A stretch of DNA of 59,480 nucleotides from a virus: positions 1-59,480 of the IMG/VR virus record IMGVR_UViG_3300042484_002671. The stretch is one strand, 5' to 3'. The notes under the pieces were generated by a model. It searched no databases. It was not told the DNA's origin and saw nothing but the letters and a program-made list of their open reading frames with translations. Shown here piece by piece: positions 24,709-33,617 of this stretch. A program made the translations under genes and the position numbers. Every line of letters begins with the position of its first letter. The first letter of the stretch is position 1.

Positions 24709-25865
24709 TGTAAATTAATAACGTATCCTTCAGGTGTTGTACCTTGTTTATAGAATTTAAGTCTACCATTGTAAGATTCACTTAATGAGTGTAAGTTTTT
24801 AACTACCTCATCAATTTCGATAACATTAACCAAATAACCTTCATCTAATAAATCTATACATAATTTGAATTGTTGGGATTCTTCTAAAATATCCGTACCT
24901 CTTTTATATGTTATGTAATTCATAACAAATGGATTTTCTTTATTAGGGTTTAATGACATGTAATGGTTTTTTAGGAACAACGCGTGTTCTGTATTAAAGT
25001 CATCCACAGTTAATGGTAAATTTAATTCCATACCTAAATTCTTAGCATAATATCCTAATGCTCGATTATCTCTTGGAAGACAAGGTCCTCCAAACCCAAA
25101 CCCATATTTCATGTATTTTTTACCAACTCTTGTATCTCCACCAATAGCACTTAACACTGTGTCAATTTCTAAGTTTAATCCTGATTTCATTAGGATATCA
25201 CCCATCATATTAGCGTAACTAATTTTAGTTGTTAAAAAACAATTAATTCCAATTTTTGTAATTTCCGCAGCCTTTGGACTCATAATATGGGCGTTGACAG
25301 AAGTTGTTTGTATTTTTTCGTAAATTTTAATTAGAAGATTTCCTAGCTCAGGATAATCAGTTCCAATCAAAACAATATCAGATTGTTCAAGACCTTTTAC
25401 AATTTCCCCTTGAGCAATAAACTCTGGATTGTATGCCACTTGAGTATTAAAGACCGCAAGCTTCTTTTGGATTTGTTCGGTGTCACCAGGATTAGTTGTA
25501 CACCCAATTATGAATTTTTTATCGTGAATAGGTAAATTTAACTGGGAAACTGTGAAAAAATCATTAGCTACCTCAAAAACTTTGGATGTATCATAATTAC
25601 CATCCACGGTTGATGGAGTGGAAACAAATGTGAATATTACATCACATTGTTTAATTATTTCAATGTTATCTGTAGTTGCACTAAAGTCATGTACATCAAA
25701 TAACATTTTTTGAATCTCAGGTTCATTAGTTAAACAAACTCCTTGATTTAAATTTTGTACATAATCTTCTCTTTTATCAGACACGAGTACATTGTATCCT
25801 GCCTTCTCACATAATAAAGCGAAAGTTAATCCTAATCTTCCTGCTCCAATAATTCCTATTTTCAT
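24705..25865 (-). CDS. UDP-glucose/GDP-mannose 6-dehydrogenase family
   Basis: 386 residues. NAD-binding GAGRLG is at the N-terminus, the catalytic Lys204 lies in EITKIGINCF, and the catalytic Cys262 in FGFGGPCLPRD. It oxidises a sugar nucleotide to its uronic acid, using two NAD. It is a little shorter than typical (~390-440), but the dinucleotide, central and C-terminal domains all appear present. NAD synthetase lies immediately upstream, overlapping by 4 bases. The sugar (glucose, mannose or an N-acetylhexosamine) cannot be told from sequence. Confidence 0.88.
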   Translation of the reverse strand: MKIGIIGAGRLGLTFALLCEKAGYNVLVSDKREDYVQNLNQGVCLTNEPEIQKMLFDVHDFSATTDNIEIIKQCDVIFTFVSTPSTVDGNYDTSKVFEVANDFFTVSQLNLPIHDKKFIIGCTTNPGDTEQIQKKLAVFNTQVAYNPEFIAQGEIVKGLEQSDIVLIGTDYPELGNLLIKIYEKIQTTSVNAHIMSPKAAEITKIGINCFLTTKISYANMMGDILMKSGLNLEIDTVLSAIGGDTRVGKKYMKYGFGFGGPCLPRDNRALGYYAKNLGMELNLPLTVDDFNTEHALFLKNHYMSLNPNKENPFVMNYITYKRGTDILEESQQFKLCIDLLDEGYLVNVIEIDEVVKNLHSLSESYNGRLKFYKQGTTPEGYVINLQ

Positions 25866-26665
25866 ACGATATTATTTTCTTTTAAATCAAAAATTGGTAT
25901 TGAAACCATTTTATGTTTATTTTTTGTGTTGAAGTTTGCGTAAGTTGTAAGTATTGTTTTTTCTTTTTCTGTTAATTCTAATTGTTCTGACCATTTATTC
26001 ATACCATATTCCATAGCCCATTCAAGTTCGTCATAAGTTGAACCTATTTGTGTTTCGTCAACTCTGTTGTCTTCCCATAGACCATCTGTTGGTTCAGCGT
26101 TAATTATTTCTTGAGGTACTCCTAATAACTTACCTAACTCTCTAACTTCTGATTTATATAAATCGGCAATAGGGGAAATATCTACTCCACCATCACCATA
26201 CTTAGTATAAAATCCAACACCGAAGTCTTCAACTTTATTTCCTGTACCAATTACAATACCACCAGATGAAGCCGCTATTTGATAAAGAGACACCATTCGT
26301 AATCTTGATTTTGTATTTGCAAATCCAAGTTCAGAGTTAAACCTTTTATCAAATGCTTTATGAGATTTAAATGATTCAAATACGGGAGATAAATCTATAT
26401 AGTATCCCTCAACGTTATCGTATTTTGCACTTAAAAGTGAAATTTGTAAATCAGATAACTTTGTATTTTCAGGACTTGAGTTTATTGGCATTCCAACAAC
26501 AATGGTTGGTATTCCTGTTTCAGCACATAATGTTGATACTACCGCTGAATCTATTCCACCTGAAACGCCTACCACTAAGGTAGATATTCCATTTTCATTT
26601 ACGTAAGACTTAATCCAATCTTGTATTTTTATGGATAAGTTTTCATAGTCAATAATTCTATTCAT
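25862..26665 (-). CDS. nadE: NAD+ synthetase, ammonia-dependent
   Basis: 267 residues. The ATP pyrophosphatase P-loop is VGVSGGIDSA (32-41). Further family blocks are IGTGNKVEDFGVGFYTKYGDGG and ISPIADLYKSEVRELG, both characteristic of NadE. It converts deamido-NAD to NAD+ using ATP and ammonia. No glutaminase domain is present. Position next to the NAD-using 6-dehydrogenase fits a supply role. Countering host NAD depletion defences is another possibility. It shares one base with the upstream glycosyltransferase. Confidence 0.92.
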   Translation of the reverse strand: MNRIIDYENLSIKIQDWIKSYVNENGISTLVVGVSGGIDSAVVSTLCAETGIPTIVVGMPINSSPENTKLSDLQISLLSAKYDNVEGYYIDLSPVFESFKSHKAFDKRFNSELGFANTKSRLRMVSLYQIAASSGGIVIGTGNKVEDFGVGFYTKYGDGGVDISPIADLYKSEVRELGKLLGVPQEIINAEPTDGLWEDNRVDETQIGSTYDELEWAMEYGMNKWSEQLELTEKEKTILTTYANFNTKNKHKMVSIPIFDLKENNIV

Positions 26666-28293
26666 TAAAGGATTTTTTGATACTCTTCTTTTATTTGTTT
26701 TGCGACGTTAGAGGAAAAGTATTTCTCTACATCTACAGGAGGTTCGAATCTTTCTTTTGATAAGATAAATCCACCTGAATCTACTTTATAAATCCAACTT
26801 GGTTTTCCGCACATCCATCCTTCGATAGTTGTTCTTCCTAATTGAATTCCTGCAGTTTCCTCGCATCTATAAATGAAATTTTCTACAGACCAAGTAGGAG
26901 GAAAATGTTTTACATGAGGTTCAAATAAAACTTGTTGTAGATAGTTTGACTTATCTTCTCCTACTAACCAAAGTTCTTTACCTTCTTCTTTTGTTCTCTC
27001 CATTAAATCTAAGATTGTTTCTTTTCTTAGATAATCTATGGTACCAACAAATAATACAGAATTTTCTGTTTTAACTAAAGGTTTTGGTTTGAATTTATCA
27101 TTATCAATTGGATTGTAAATAATGTCAATTTGTTCTGCAGGTATTTCAAATTTATCTACAATATGGTCCTTAATTTCAGGTCTAATTGCAATATATTTTT
27201 TAATTGATTCGTGTTTGATAGGGTCTTCTAATTCTATAACTTCAGAATGAATAGAATAAATTTTATCTATCTCAGGATAAAATTGAATCATTCTTTCGGC
27301 AACAGGTTTGTGTTGCATATGAATAATATCAAAGTTAACTTCAGAAACACGATACATTACATTTTCAGTTGATACTTTAAATCCTTCAGGTGTATTGAAT
27401 CCCCATTTGCCATCACCAAGTTTAAATCCAGGTGCTTCTTCAAATGGTACACATTTAATCCCTAATCTTTTTGCCATATCAGTTAATGGCCCACCTATTT
27501 GGGACATAACAGTAACATCACAGTTTTGTTTGATTAAATTCTTTGCAAGTTCAAAAATATATAATTCTGAACCAGTAAAAGTTCTAAAAAACAAAGATGA
27601 TATTAAAACTTTAATTTTTCTTTGAGGGTCGTAGTTAAGTTTAACAGGTAAGTTTTTTGCGTATTTTGATTCAAACAATTTTCTATTCTCTTCCCATTGT
27701 TCGTTAGTTTGGCCAATTGATTTGTGAGTAATTCTGATATTAGTAATAACACCAACTTTAACCCCTTCAATATGGTTTTCAAAACAAAAAGGAATATCAT
27801 AAAAGTGAAACCCTTTAAAGTCTTCGTTAAAATTCTTTTTAATTTTTCTTTTGTCAATTGCAATGAATAGACCATCAACAACAACTGTTTCTATAATTGA
27901 GTTACCTAAAGACTCTGAGTATTTTGATTCCCATTTCTTTCCGTCATTTTCATGGTTAACAATTCCAACCATCTTTCTTCTGTCTTCCCACCACATTCCA
28001 CTACTTGGCATTTGTGTTGTTCCTGCCATACCAATAATACCAAAATCACTTTTTTCAAAATGTTTTAATAACTTGTTATACCATGAATTTGTATCAAAAT
28101 ATATATCATCATGACAAAACACCACAATGTCAGTCTTTGATTCTGACAAGACTTCATTATAAACTTGGGCAAGAGACTTCTCACCGTTGTTAACTTTTTC
28201 AATGACCTCAAGTTTTTTAAACCCTGAACTCTTTTTTAGATATTCTGTAAACTCTGGTTTACTCTCTCTTGTTGAGTATGCTATTGTAATCAT
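26665..28293 (-). CDS. Two-domain glycosyltransferase (GT2-like plus GT4-like)
   Basis: 542 residues. Residues 1-215 form a GT-A domain with a metal site in VVFCHDDIYFD (~57-67) and a later VVVDGLFIAIDKRK block. Residues ~225-542 form a GT-B domain opening KVLISSLFFRTFTGSELY, with FVGTIDYLRKE and GRTTIEGWMCGKPSWIY (E-x7 motif) near the end. A fusion of two folds in one chain suggests that two sugars are added in sequence. It lies 4 bases downstream of dUTPase. Confidence 0.75.
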   Translation of the reverse strand: MITIAYSTRESKPEFTEYLKKSSGFKKLEVIEKVNNGEKSLAQVYNEVLSESKTDIVVFCHDDIYFDTNSWYNKLLKHFEKSDFGIIGMAGTTQMPSSGMWWEDRRKMVGIVNHENDGKKWESKYSESLGNSIIETVVVDGLFIAIDKRKIKKNFNEDFKGFHFYDIPFCFENHIEGVKVGVITNIRITHKSIGQTNEQWEENRKLFESKYAKNLPVKLNYDPQRKIKVLISSLFFRTFTGSELYIFELAKNLIKQNCDVTVMSQIGGPLTDMAKRLGIKCVPFEEAPGFKLGDGKWGFNTPEGFKVSTENVMYRVSEVNFDIIHMQHKPVAERMIQFYPEIDKIYSIHSEVIELEDPIKHESIKKYIAIRPEIKDHIVDKFEIPAEQIDIIYNPIDNDKFKPKPLVKTENSVLFVGTIDYLRKETILDLMERTKEEGKELWLVGEDKSNYLQQVLFEPHVKHFPPTWSVENFIYRCEETAGIQLGRTTIEGWMCGKPSWIYKVDSGGFILSKERFEPPVDVEKYFSSNVAKQIKEEYQKIL

Positions 28294-28297
28294 ATAA

Positions 28298-28915
28298 TTA
28301 AATTATTCCTGTACTTCCAAATCCGTTATCACCCCTGTCTTTATCTTCAATTTTATCAATTTGTTCTAATTGTACAAAAGTACCATTAACAACAGGACAT
28401 AATACCGCTTGAGCGATTTTCATTCCTTTGGTTACAATCACTTCATGATTATTTGTATTAAACATAATCACTTTAATTTCTCCGTTATAACCTGAATCCA
28501 CAGTTCCTGGAGTGTTTAATACTGTCAATCCTTGGTTTATGGCTAAACCACTTTTAGGCCTAACTTGTATTTCATATTCATCGGGGATAGATAACTTAAG
28601 ACCTGTTGGAATTAATGCTCTTCCGAACGCGGAGAGTTTATAATCTATTGTTGAATATAAATCAAACCCTGAATCAGATGGGTAAGCATAAGACGGAAAT
28701 TTTGCATCTTCGTGTATTAATTCAACACCAAGACGTTTAGTTCTAAGGGTTATTTCAGTCTCTCGGTTCATTTCTTCAACTGACATTCCCAACATATCTT
28801 CTAATTGTTTTATATAATCTAAATCAGGTTCTATTCCTGAATCTGATTTTATCTTTTCAAATTGTTCTAGAACTTGTGCCCAAACCTCTGGACTTACTTC
28901 ATTACCTTGTTTCAT
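28298..28915 (-). CDS. dut: dUTPase with N-terminal extension
   Basis: 205 residues. All five trimeric dUTPase motifs are visible: SDSGFDL, RPKSGLA, TPGTVDSGYNGEI, KIAQAVLCPV and the P-loop-like RGDNGFGSTG at the C-terminus. It hydrolyses dUTP to dUMP, protecting phage DNA and feeding dTMP synthesis. An extra ~70 residues at the N-terminus form acidic helices (residues 8-60) not found in the core enzyme. They may be a partner-binding segment. It overlaps the exonuclease upstream by one base. Confidence 0.95.
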   Translation of the reverse strand: MKQGNEVSPEVWAQVLEQFEKIKSDSGIEPDLDYIKQLEDMLGMSVEEMNRETEITLRTKRLGVELIHEDAKFPSYAYPSDSGFDLYSTIDYKLSAFGRALIPTGLKLSIPDEYEIQVRPKSGLAINQGLTVLNTPGTVDSGYNGEIKVIMFNTNNHEVIVTKGMKIAQAVLCPVVNGTFVQLEQIDKIEDKDRGDNGFGSTGII

Positions 28916-29616
28916 TATTTTAATTTTAATAGTTTGTTAATTACGTCGATTAAAACTGATACATCCTTTTCACAGTATTCAACAATACCTAAGATATCTT
29001 TCTTAACCCAAAACGCTTCATGAACTTTATTACCTGTAACCTCCATGTTTTTAGATGACTCAACACCTAAACAAACACACATTAATTCTAACGATGCAAT
29101 GGAACCATATCCACCGTATTGCCAAAGTTCCTTAGTATCTAAAGCTTTAATTTCCCATGGTTTAGTGTCGTGACCTGGTAATATCTTTGGAGGAAGAATA
29201 CCGTTCATCATCATTCTTTTTGCCAACATTGGAATATCAAATCCTTTAACATTGTGACCACATAAAAAGAAATTTAATTCTCCAACTCGTTTAAGCAGTT
29301 TTTGAACCTCCTCTAATAGTTTTTTTTCGTCAGGGTCACTGAATGATTGCATTTTAGTTTCACCTTTGTCTGTAACAAATGCAACACTAACACAAGCAAT
29401 TCTTGCAAACTCAGGGACTAATGCCGCTCTGTTTACAAACATATCACCAACAGGTTTGTCCGCATCTTCAGGAAATCTTTTTTGAAACCAATCGTGGTAA
29501 TTTTTAAATTGGTATGCCAACTCAGGTCTGTTAGACTCAAGAGATTCCCAATCTGGTTGAATACCGACAGTTTCGATATCTAAAAATAAAATCTTGGTTA
29601 AAGGTATGTTTATCAT
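28915..29616 (-). CDS. DEDD-family 3'-5' exonuclease
   Basis: 233 residues. Exo I is FLDIETVG (11-18), Exo II GHNVKGFDIPML (~120-131) and Exo III YCEKDVSVL (~214-222). This matches the predicted 3'-5' exonuclease family related to the PolB proofreading domain. It acts on single-stranded DNA or RNA ends. It overlaps a glycosyltransferase and dUTPase by one base each, so nucleic acid genes are interleaved in the sugar operon. Confidence 0.8.
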   Translation of the reverse strand: MINIPLTKILFLDIETVGIQPDWESLESNRPELAYQFKNYHDWFQKRFPEDADKPVGDMFVNRAALVPEFARIACVSVAFVTDKGETKMQSFSDPDEKKLLEEVQKLLKRVGELNFFLCGHNVKGFDIPMLAKRMMMNGILPPKILPGHDTKPWEIKALDTKELWQYGGYGSIASLELMCVCLGVESSKNMEVTGNKVHEAFWVKKDILGIVEYCEKDVSVLIDVINKLLKLK

Positions 29617-30827
29617 TATATGATTGATTTATAAAATTCTGCTCTTGTTTTTGTTACAACATTAAGGTCATACTTGTCCTTTACGGTCTCATATAGCCTT
29701 TCACCCATATCTTTTGCTAAGTTAGGATTTTTTACCAACTTCTCAATAAATTTTGGCCAATCAGCGTGATTTCTATTTTCATTTACTAACATAGCATTAC
29801 CGTCAACAAACTCACCATTTTTCATACAATGTTTTAAATCGATAGTATAAGGACCTAAGTCAGATGCTATTAATGCTTTCTTATAAAATCCAGCTTCAAT
29901 AACTTTCAACTGAGATTTCATTCTATTAAACATTGTATTTTTAATTGGTGATAAGGACACATCAAATTTAGCATAGTTTTTTGCATATGATGTTACTGGT
30001 TTAGTCCAAACTCTCAAATATGGTTCGTCAAGATTACCAGTATAACTTTCTTGATTATAGTTAATCAAATGTTTTTTATACTCATCGGATACAATTGAAT
30101 AGTTCTGTGTAAAGATTTTTTCATACTGAGCCCAAACAGTTTCATGAGGAAGAATATTACGTTTAGTTTGTTCTCCTGTTTGTGCGTTAATTTCAGTTAC
30201 ACTACCTCTAGTGTCAAACCCACATAAAACATATTGAAGTTTATCTTTTAAAGAAAAAATCTTACCAAACCCTTGGTCTAATAATTGAATATCATGTAAG
30301 TGGGAAGAACCTCCTAACCAACCAATTCTAAGTCTATCAGACTCTAATGTTGGTTCTTTGAATTGAGATTCGTTTGGATTAATTGCGTTAGGAAATACAA
30401 AAACATTCTTATTTAGTTTACTAATCTCATCTGCAAATAAAGATGTTGTGGTTGTAACATACTTTGCAACTTTTAAGTTCGCGGTAATTTTTTCATTAAT
30501 CTTGTGAACTTTAATAATCTCATGAATAGGGTGTTCTTTACCAGGCATCCAATAATCGTCAATATCACAAACAGTTATAACTCCTAATGAGTTTAACATT
30601 TGGATAAGACGATGGGCCTTTTCAAAATCGGGTCCGATACTCCTATGGAATGAAACTATTTGATATTGAGTCCAATAGTTAACATCATCATATGGTGGTT
30701 CATAAACGATATCGACATGAAAATCATCAGGATAGAGATTTTGTAAAAAGATGTGCGGGTCTACTGACCTAAACTTACCAACCCCTGTTCTATCGGATGG
30801 TACAACTAGTACTTTGATTTTTGACAT
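29616..30827 (-). CDS. Glycosyltransferase, GT-B (family 4-like)
   Basis: 403 residues. N-terminal VLVVPSDRTGVGKFRSVDPH, a middle IGWLGGSSHLHDI that opens the donor domain, and a C-terminal QLKVIEAGFYKKALIASDLG that occupies the place of the E-x7-E sugar-nucleotide motif. It may be the first gene of the sugar operon. The 54-base gap upstream has no convincing promoter, so readthrough from 33565 is also possible. Confidence 0.7.
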   Translation of the reverse strand: MSKIKVLVVPSDRTGVGKFRSVDPHIFLQNLYPDDFHVDIVYEPPYDDVNYWTQYQIVSFHRSIGPDFEKAHRLIQMLNSLGVITVCDIDDYWMPGKEHPIHEIIKVHKINEKITANLKVAKYVTTTTSLFADEISKLNKNVFVFPNAINPNESQFKEPTLESDRLRIGWLGGSSHLHDIQLLDQGFGKIFSLKDKLQYVLCGFDTRGSVTEINAQTGEQTKRNILPHETVWAQYEKIFTQNYSIVSDEYKKHLINYNQESYTGNLDEPYLRVWTKPVTSYAKNYAKFDVSLSPIKNTMFNRMKSQLKVIEAGFYKKALIASDLGPYTIDLKHCMKNGEFVDGNAMLVNENRNHADWPKFIEKLVKNPNLAKDMGERLYETVKDKYDLNVVTKTRAEFYKSII

Positions 30828-30881
30828 AAATTTTAATATATACTCAAAAGTATAACAAAATATGTCAAATAAGAAAAGGTG

Positions 30882-31511
30882 TTAGGCCAACTTTTTAATT
30901 TTGGTAACTTTACCTTCAAACACGTGCTTACCTACTTTAAAGCTAAAAATTTCATTAGATTTTTCAGAACTTTCCATAAGTAATCCGTTTTCTCTAAGTG
31001 CATTACTTACGGCTTCATTAATCATTTTTTGAATTAATTTGTAATTAATACCACTAACACTAGAAGTTTGTTGTGGAGATTCCGATTGAGTTTTTGGTTT
31101 TGCTGATTCAGGAACATATCCACCATCATTACCTCTCATCAATCTTGACGCTCTTTCAATTAAGTCATTAGATAATGTTGCTTCAGGTTGTTGTTGTTGT
31201 GCAATTGGATGTTCCATCATTAACCTCTTAATATCATCAGGAAGTTTTGAATTTTTAATTGCATCAACGGTTGGATTACCAACTGGTTTTGTATTCACTC
31301 TAGGGAGTTCTGATAAATAAGGTTGTTGAACTTGTGGTTGCTCCTGTAGATATTCTTGAGGAATATTATACTTTGCTTGTGGCATATCAAAATCTTGCAA
31401 AGATGTTGGAGGTAATCCTCCACTCATTGTATTATTACTTTTGCCAAATTTTGGACTATCCATAATAGCTTTAGATGCCGCTAATCTGCTCATTAAATCA
31501 TTTTCGTTCAT
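30882..31511 (-). CDS. Unknown Pro/Gln-rich protein, 209 aa
   Basis: The N-terminal ~130 residues are Pro/Gln/Asn-rich and probably disordered. Residues ~155-180 (YKLIQKMINEAVSNALRENG) form an amphipathic helix, followed by a short beta domain (FSFKVGKHVFEGKVTKI). It belongs to the 30882-33565 group of uncharacterised genes. Composition and place suggest a scaffold or virion accessory protein, but no homology is recognised. Confidence 0.5.
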   Translation of the reverse strand: MNENDLMSRLAASKAIMDSPKFGKSNNTMSGGLPPTSLQDFDMPQAKYNIPQEYLQEQPQVQQPYLSELPRVNTKPVGNPTVDAIKNSKLPDDIKRLMMEHPIAQQQQPEATLSNDLIERASRLMRGNDGGYVPESAKPKTQSESPQQTSSVSGINYKLIQKMINEAVSNALRENGLLMESSEKSNEIFSFKVGKHVFEGKVTKIKKLA

Positions 31512-31517
31512 AATATA

Positions 31518-31976
31518 TTAAGTTTGTGGAGTTGGAGTAGGTGTTGGTGTTTCTTGTGTTGGTTGTGGTTGTTGTGTTTCTTGAGGTTGTTGATTATCAA
31601 ATTTTGCGTTGATAATTACACTGACCATACTTTTATCTCCGTTAAAATTATAATTAGGTTTTGGAGTATTGTAAACTTCACCTGTTGGCTTAATTGACAA
31701 TATCTTATCTAACCTAAAAATTCTCCATCCTGGTAATGGTTGTTCTCCTTTATATGCGGTATGAGAAGCACCTTCGTCATCCCAAGCTCTTAAAATCTTG
31801 TTACCCGCTTTACTTGTTCCTAAGCAAACAGGTTCAATTTGTCTAATACCTCTACCACCTGGTTCATCACCATCGTAATAGATAACCACTATCTGTCTTT
31901 TTTTAATGGCGTCAACAACACCATCGATAGAAGCGATTTCACATATTAGACCTTTAAGTGCTTGATTTAATTTCAT
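31518..31976 (-). CDS. Stand-alone WYL-like domain protein with Pro/Thr tail
   Basis: 152 residues. Residues ~24-100 (IKKRQIVVIYYDG, RGIRQIEPVCLG, NKILRAWDDEG, GWRIFRLDKILSIKPTG) follow the beta-barrel pattern of WYL domains, which bind nucleic acid or nucleotide ligands in regulators of phage defence. No helix-turn-helix is attached. The C-terminus is a Pro/Gln/Thr run (PTPTPTPQT) like the fibre linkers. The assignment is by pattern only. Confidence 0.5.
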   Translation of the reverse strand: MKLNQALKGLICEIASIDGVVDAIKKRQIVVIYYDGDEPGGRGIRQIEPVCLGTSKAGNKILRAWDDEGASHTAYKGEQPLPGWRIFRLDKILSIKPTGEVYNTPKPNYNFNGDKSMVSVIINAKFDNQQPQETQQPQPTQETPTPTPTPQT

Positions 31977-32269
31977 TAAAAATTAGGATAAGTTTTTGAT
32001 GAATTGAATTTGTTAATTTTGATTTCGTTTTTTCTTTCCATAACGTCGTCAGAGGTTCCTGCGTTTACATTGTAAACATCTAAGAAGGTACCTGTACCTC
32101 TACCCATAGAATCTCCATCGGCAACAGCATCTCTGTTTACTGATGAATATTCATTACCTACAGCGTTATAGTCGTTTTTTGGTATTAATTTAGCTCTTTC
32201 CGCATCCGCATAAGCTGTAAGTGCGTTTGGTTCGTTTTGAGATAAATCAACAATTAGTTCATTTGCCAT
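31976..32269 (-). CDS. Unknown 97-aa protein
   Basis: A small Asn/Asp-rich protein without recognised domains, probably extended. It overlaps the WYL-like gene by one base and lies 2 bases after the 158-aa gene, so it is part of one transcript. A structural role is possible. Confidence 0.45.
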   Translation of the reverse strand: MANELIVDLSQNEPNALTAYADAERAKLIPKNDYNAVGNEYSSVNRDAVADGDSMGRGTGTFLDVYNVNAGTSDDVMERKNEIKINKFNSSKTYPNF

Positions 32270-32271
32270 GA

Positions 32272-32748
32272 TTATAATTTTGAAATTAGTTCGTTTATTC
32301 TTTTTAGGCTTTCAGTTACCGCGGTATTATATCTATAAACGGTACTGGTATGTTCTTGTGAAGGCCTTACATTATTAAAGTTTTTCTTTTCGTGAGGTTT
32401 TAAAAACTGATTTTGCATTCCTGCATTCATTTTATTTGTTTTGGTCATTTTTTCGTAATCTCTCATTTTTCTCAATTCATTTTCCACCCAATTTTTCATT
32501 ACAACACCACCATTTAAAATAAACGGAGCTTCATTATGATTACCACTAAAATTATCAAAAAAGTTTTTAATCCTTTTTAATTGTTTGTATTCAATAAAAT
32601 TTTGACCTTGTAGTTCCTGATTTCTATTAAACCCTTCAATATTTTCATTAGCACCTTTAACCATACGGAAACATTTTTTCATATGTTCCTGTTTGTCTTT
32701 AGGAAATTCAATTTCCCCTTTGGCCGAATTATATAGGTCCTTATTCAT
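32272..32748 (-). CDS. Unknown 158-aa basic helical protein
   Basis: Rich in Lys, Asn and Met, helical, ending in TAVTESLKRINELISKL, an amphipathic helix like those at the termini of other probable virion proteins here. There is no catalytic motif. It is coupled by 1-2 bases to both neighbours. Confidence 0.5.
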   Translation of the reverse strand: MNKDLYNSAKGEIEFPKDKQEHMKKCFRMVKGANENIEGFNRNQELQGQNFIEYKQLKRIKNFFDNFSGNHNEAPFILNGGVVMKNWVENELRKMRDYEKMTKTNKMNAGMQNQFLKPHEKKNFNNVRPSQEHTSTVYRYNTAVTESLKRINELISKL

Positions 32749-32749
32749 A

Positions 32750-33565
32750 TTATTTTTTTAATTCTGTTCTTAGAAATTTAATCAAGTCATCAATTTGAAG
32801 ACCTTGACGTTCTGCTTGTTTTTTTAAGTTAGCAATATTTCTTTTTAGAATTTTAAAATCGTCAACATTCTTTTCATTTACATCACCATCTTCTGAAGAT
32901 TTCTTATTTGCCAAAAGGTCCTCAACCATTTTGATTGCCTTTTGTTTTTGAATCTCAGATAATGTTGCTCTTGTGATAAAGTTTTTATCTCTATAGTATT
33001 TTGATTTTTTATCCTTCTTACCTGATGGGTCTTTACCTTGTTGCTTTGTTCTTTCTTTGGCGTCATCAGGTTCCATTCCCATATCTTTAACCAAATATTT
33101 GTAAGTATCTTCACCATCCATGTCTTCAGTTTCCTCATATCCAAAAGCTCCTGACATATCAATCTCTTTCATTTCACTTTCACCATAGTAAGTTCTATAT
33201 CCACGAGATATTGGGTCATTGGTAATTCTTGACGCTGCCACAGTTTGGTCCATAGTTTTTCTTGGGTGAAGCTTAGGGTCTAAAATAGGAATTGCAGAGT
33301 TTGACATTGCTCCGTCAGCATTAACTAATTCTTCCAAATCTGCTTTTAAAGTTTTGGTATTCTTAATTTTTTTCTCTTTGGCAATTTTTTTTAAATGTTT
33401 TTTTACTTTTTCACCCTTACTTTTTTCAAAGTGAATTACCTCGTCTTTTTTGCGAGCTTCAGTTAAATTTCCTTCCACAGAGAAATATAAAGAATATTTA
33501 CTTCCCTTATCTCTTAAAAGAAAATAATATGGCGATGAATAAAATTCGGTATCTGTTGCAATCAT
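32750..33565 (-). CDS. Unknown lysine-rich protein, 271 aa
   Basis: The N-terminal ~50 residues look like a small beta domain (YYFLLRDKGSKYSLYFSVEG). The rest is highly charged, with Lys-rich helices (50-90 and 180-271) and an acidic middle. The pattern is reminiscent of scaffold or DNA-binding internal proteins, but no family is recognised. It is the first gene after the TATTTAT element at 33582-33588 and begins the minus-strand run that reads toward 2770. Confidence 0.5.
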   Translation of the reverse strand: MIATDTEFYSSPYYFLLRDKGSKYSLYFSVEGNLTEARKKDEVIHFEKSKGEKVKKHLKKIAKEKKIKNTKTLKADLEELVNADGAMSNSAIPILDPKLHPRKTMDQTVAASRITNDPISRGYRTYYGESEMKEIDMSGAFGYEETEDMDGEDTYKYLVKDMGMEPDDAKERTKQQGKDPSGKKDKKSKYYRDKNFITRATLSEIQKQKAIKMVEDLLANKKSSEDGDVNEKNVDDFKILKRNIANLKKQAERQGLQIDDLIKFLRTELKK

Positions 33566-33581
33566 CTGTTCTTTTTATCAT

Positions 33582-33588
33582 ATAAATA
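33582..33588 (-). promoter_or_regulatory. TATTTAT element, divergent pair (minus)
   Basis: Minus-strand TATTTATA lies 16 bases upstream of the ATG at 33565. A plus-strand copy lies 13 bases away at 33602, so this 52-base divergent gap holds one element for each direction. Confidence 0.6.
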
Positions 33589-33601
33589 CCACGACACAAT
33601 G

Positions 33602-33608
33602 TATTTAT
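33602..33608 (+). promoter_or_regulatory. TATTTAT element, divergent pair (plus)
   Basis: TATTTATC ends 9 bases before the ATG of the large fibre gene at 33618. Confidence 0.6.
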
Positions 33609-33617
33609 CATTAGTTT

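Noticed and set aside
30828-30881. Possible promoter before the glycosyltransferase at 30827 (TTGACA, and TACTTTTG)
   Set aside because: TACTTTTG fits the -7 box, but the nearest TTTG is 13 rather than 19 bases away, and TTGACA has no well-spaced -10. Readthrough from upstream is as likely.
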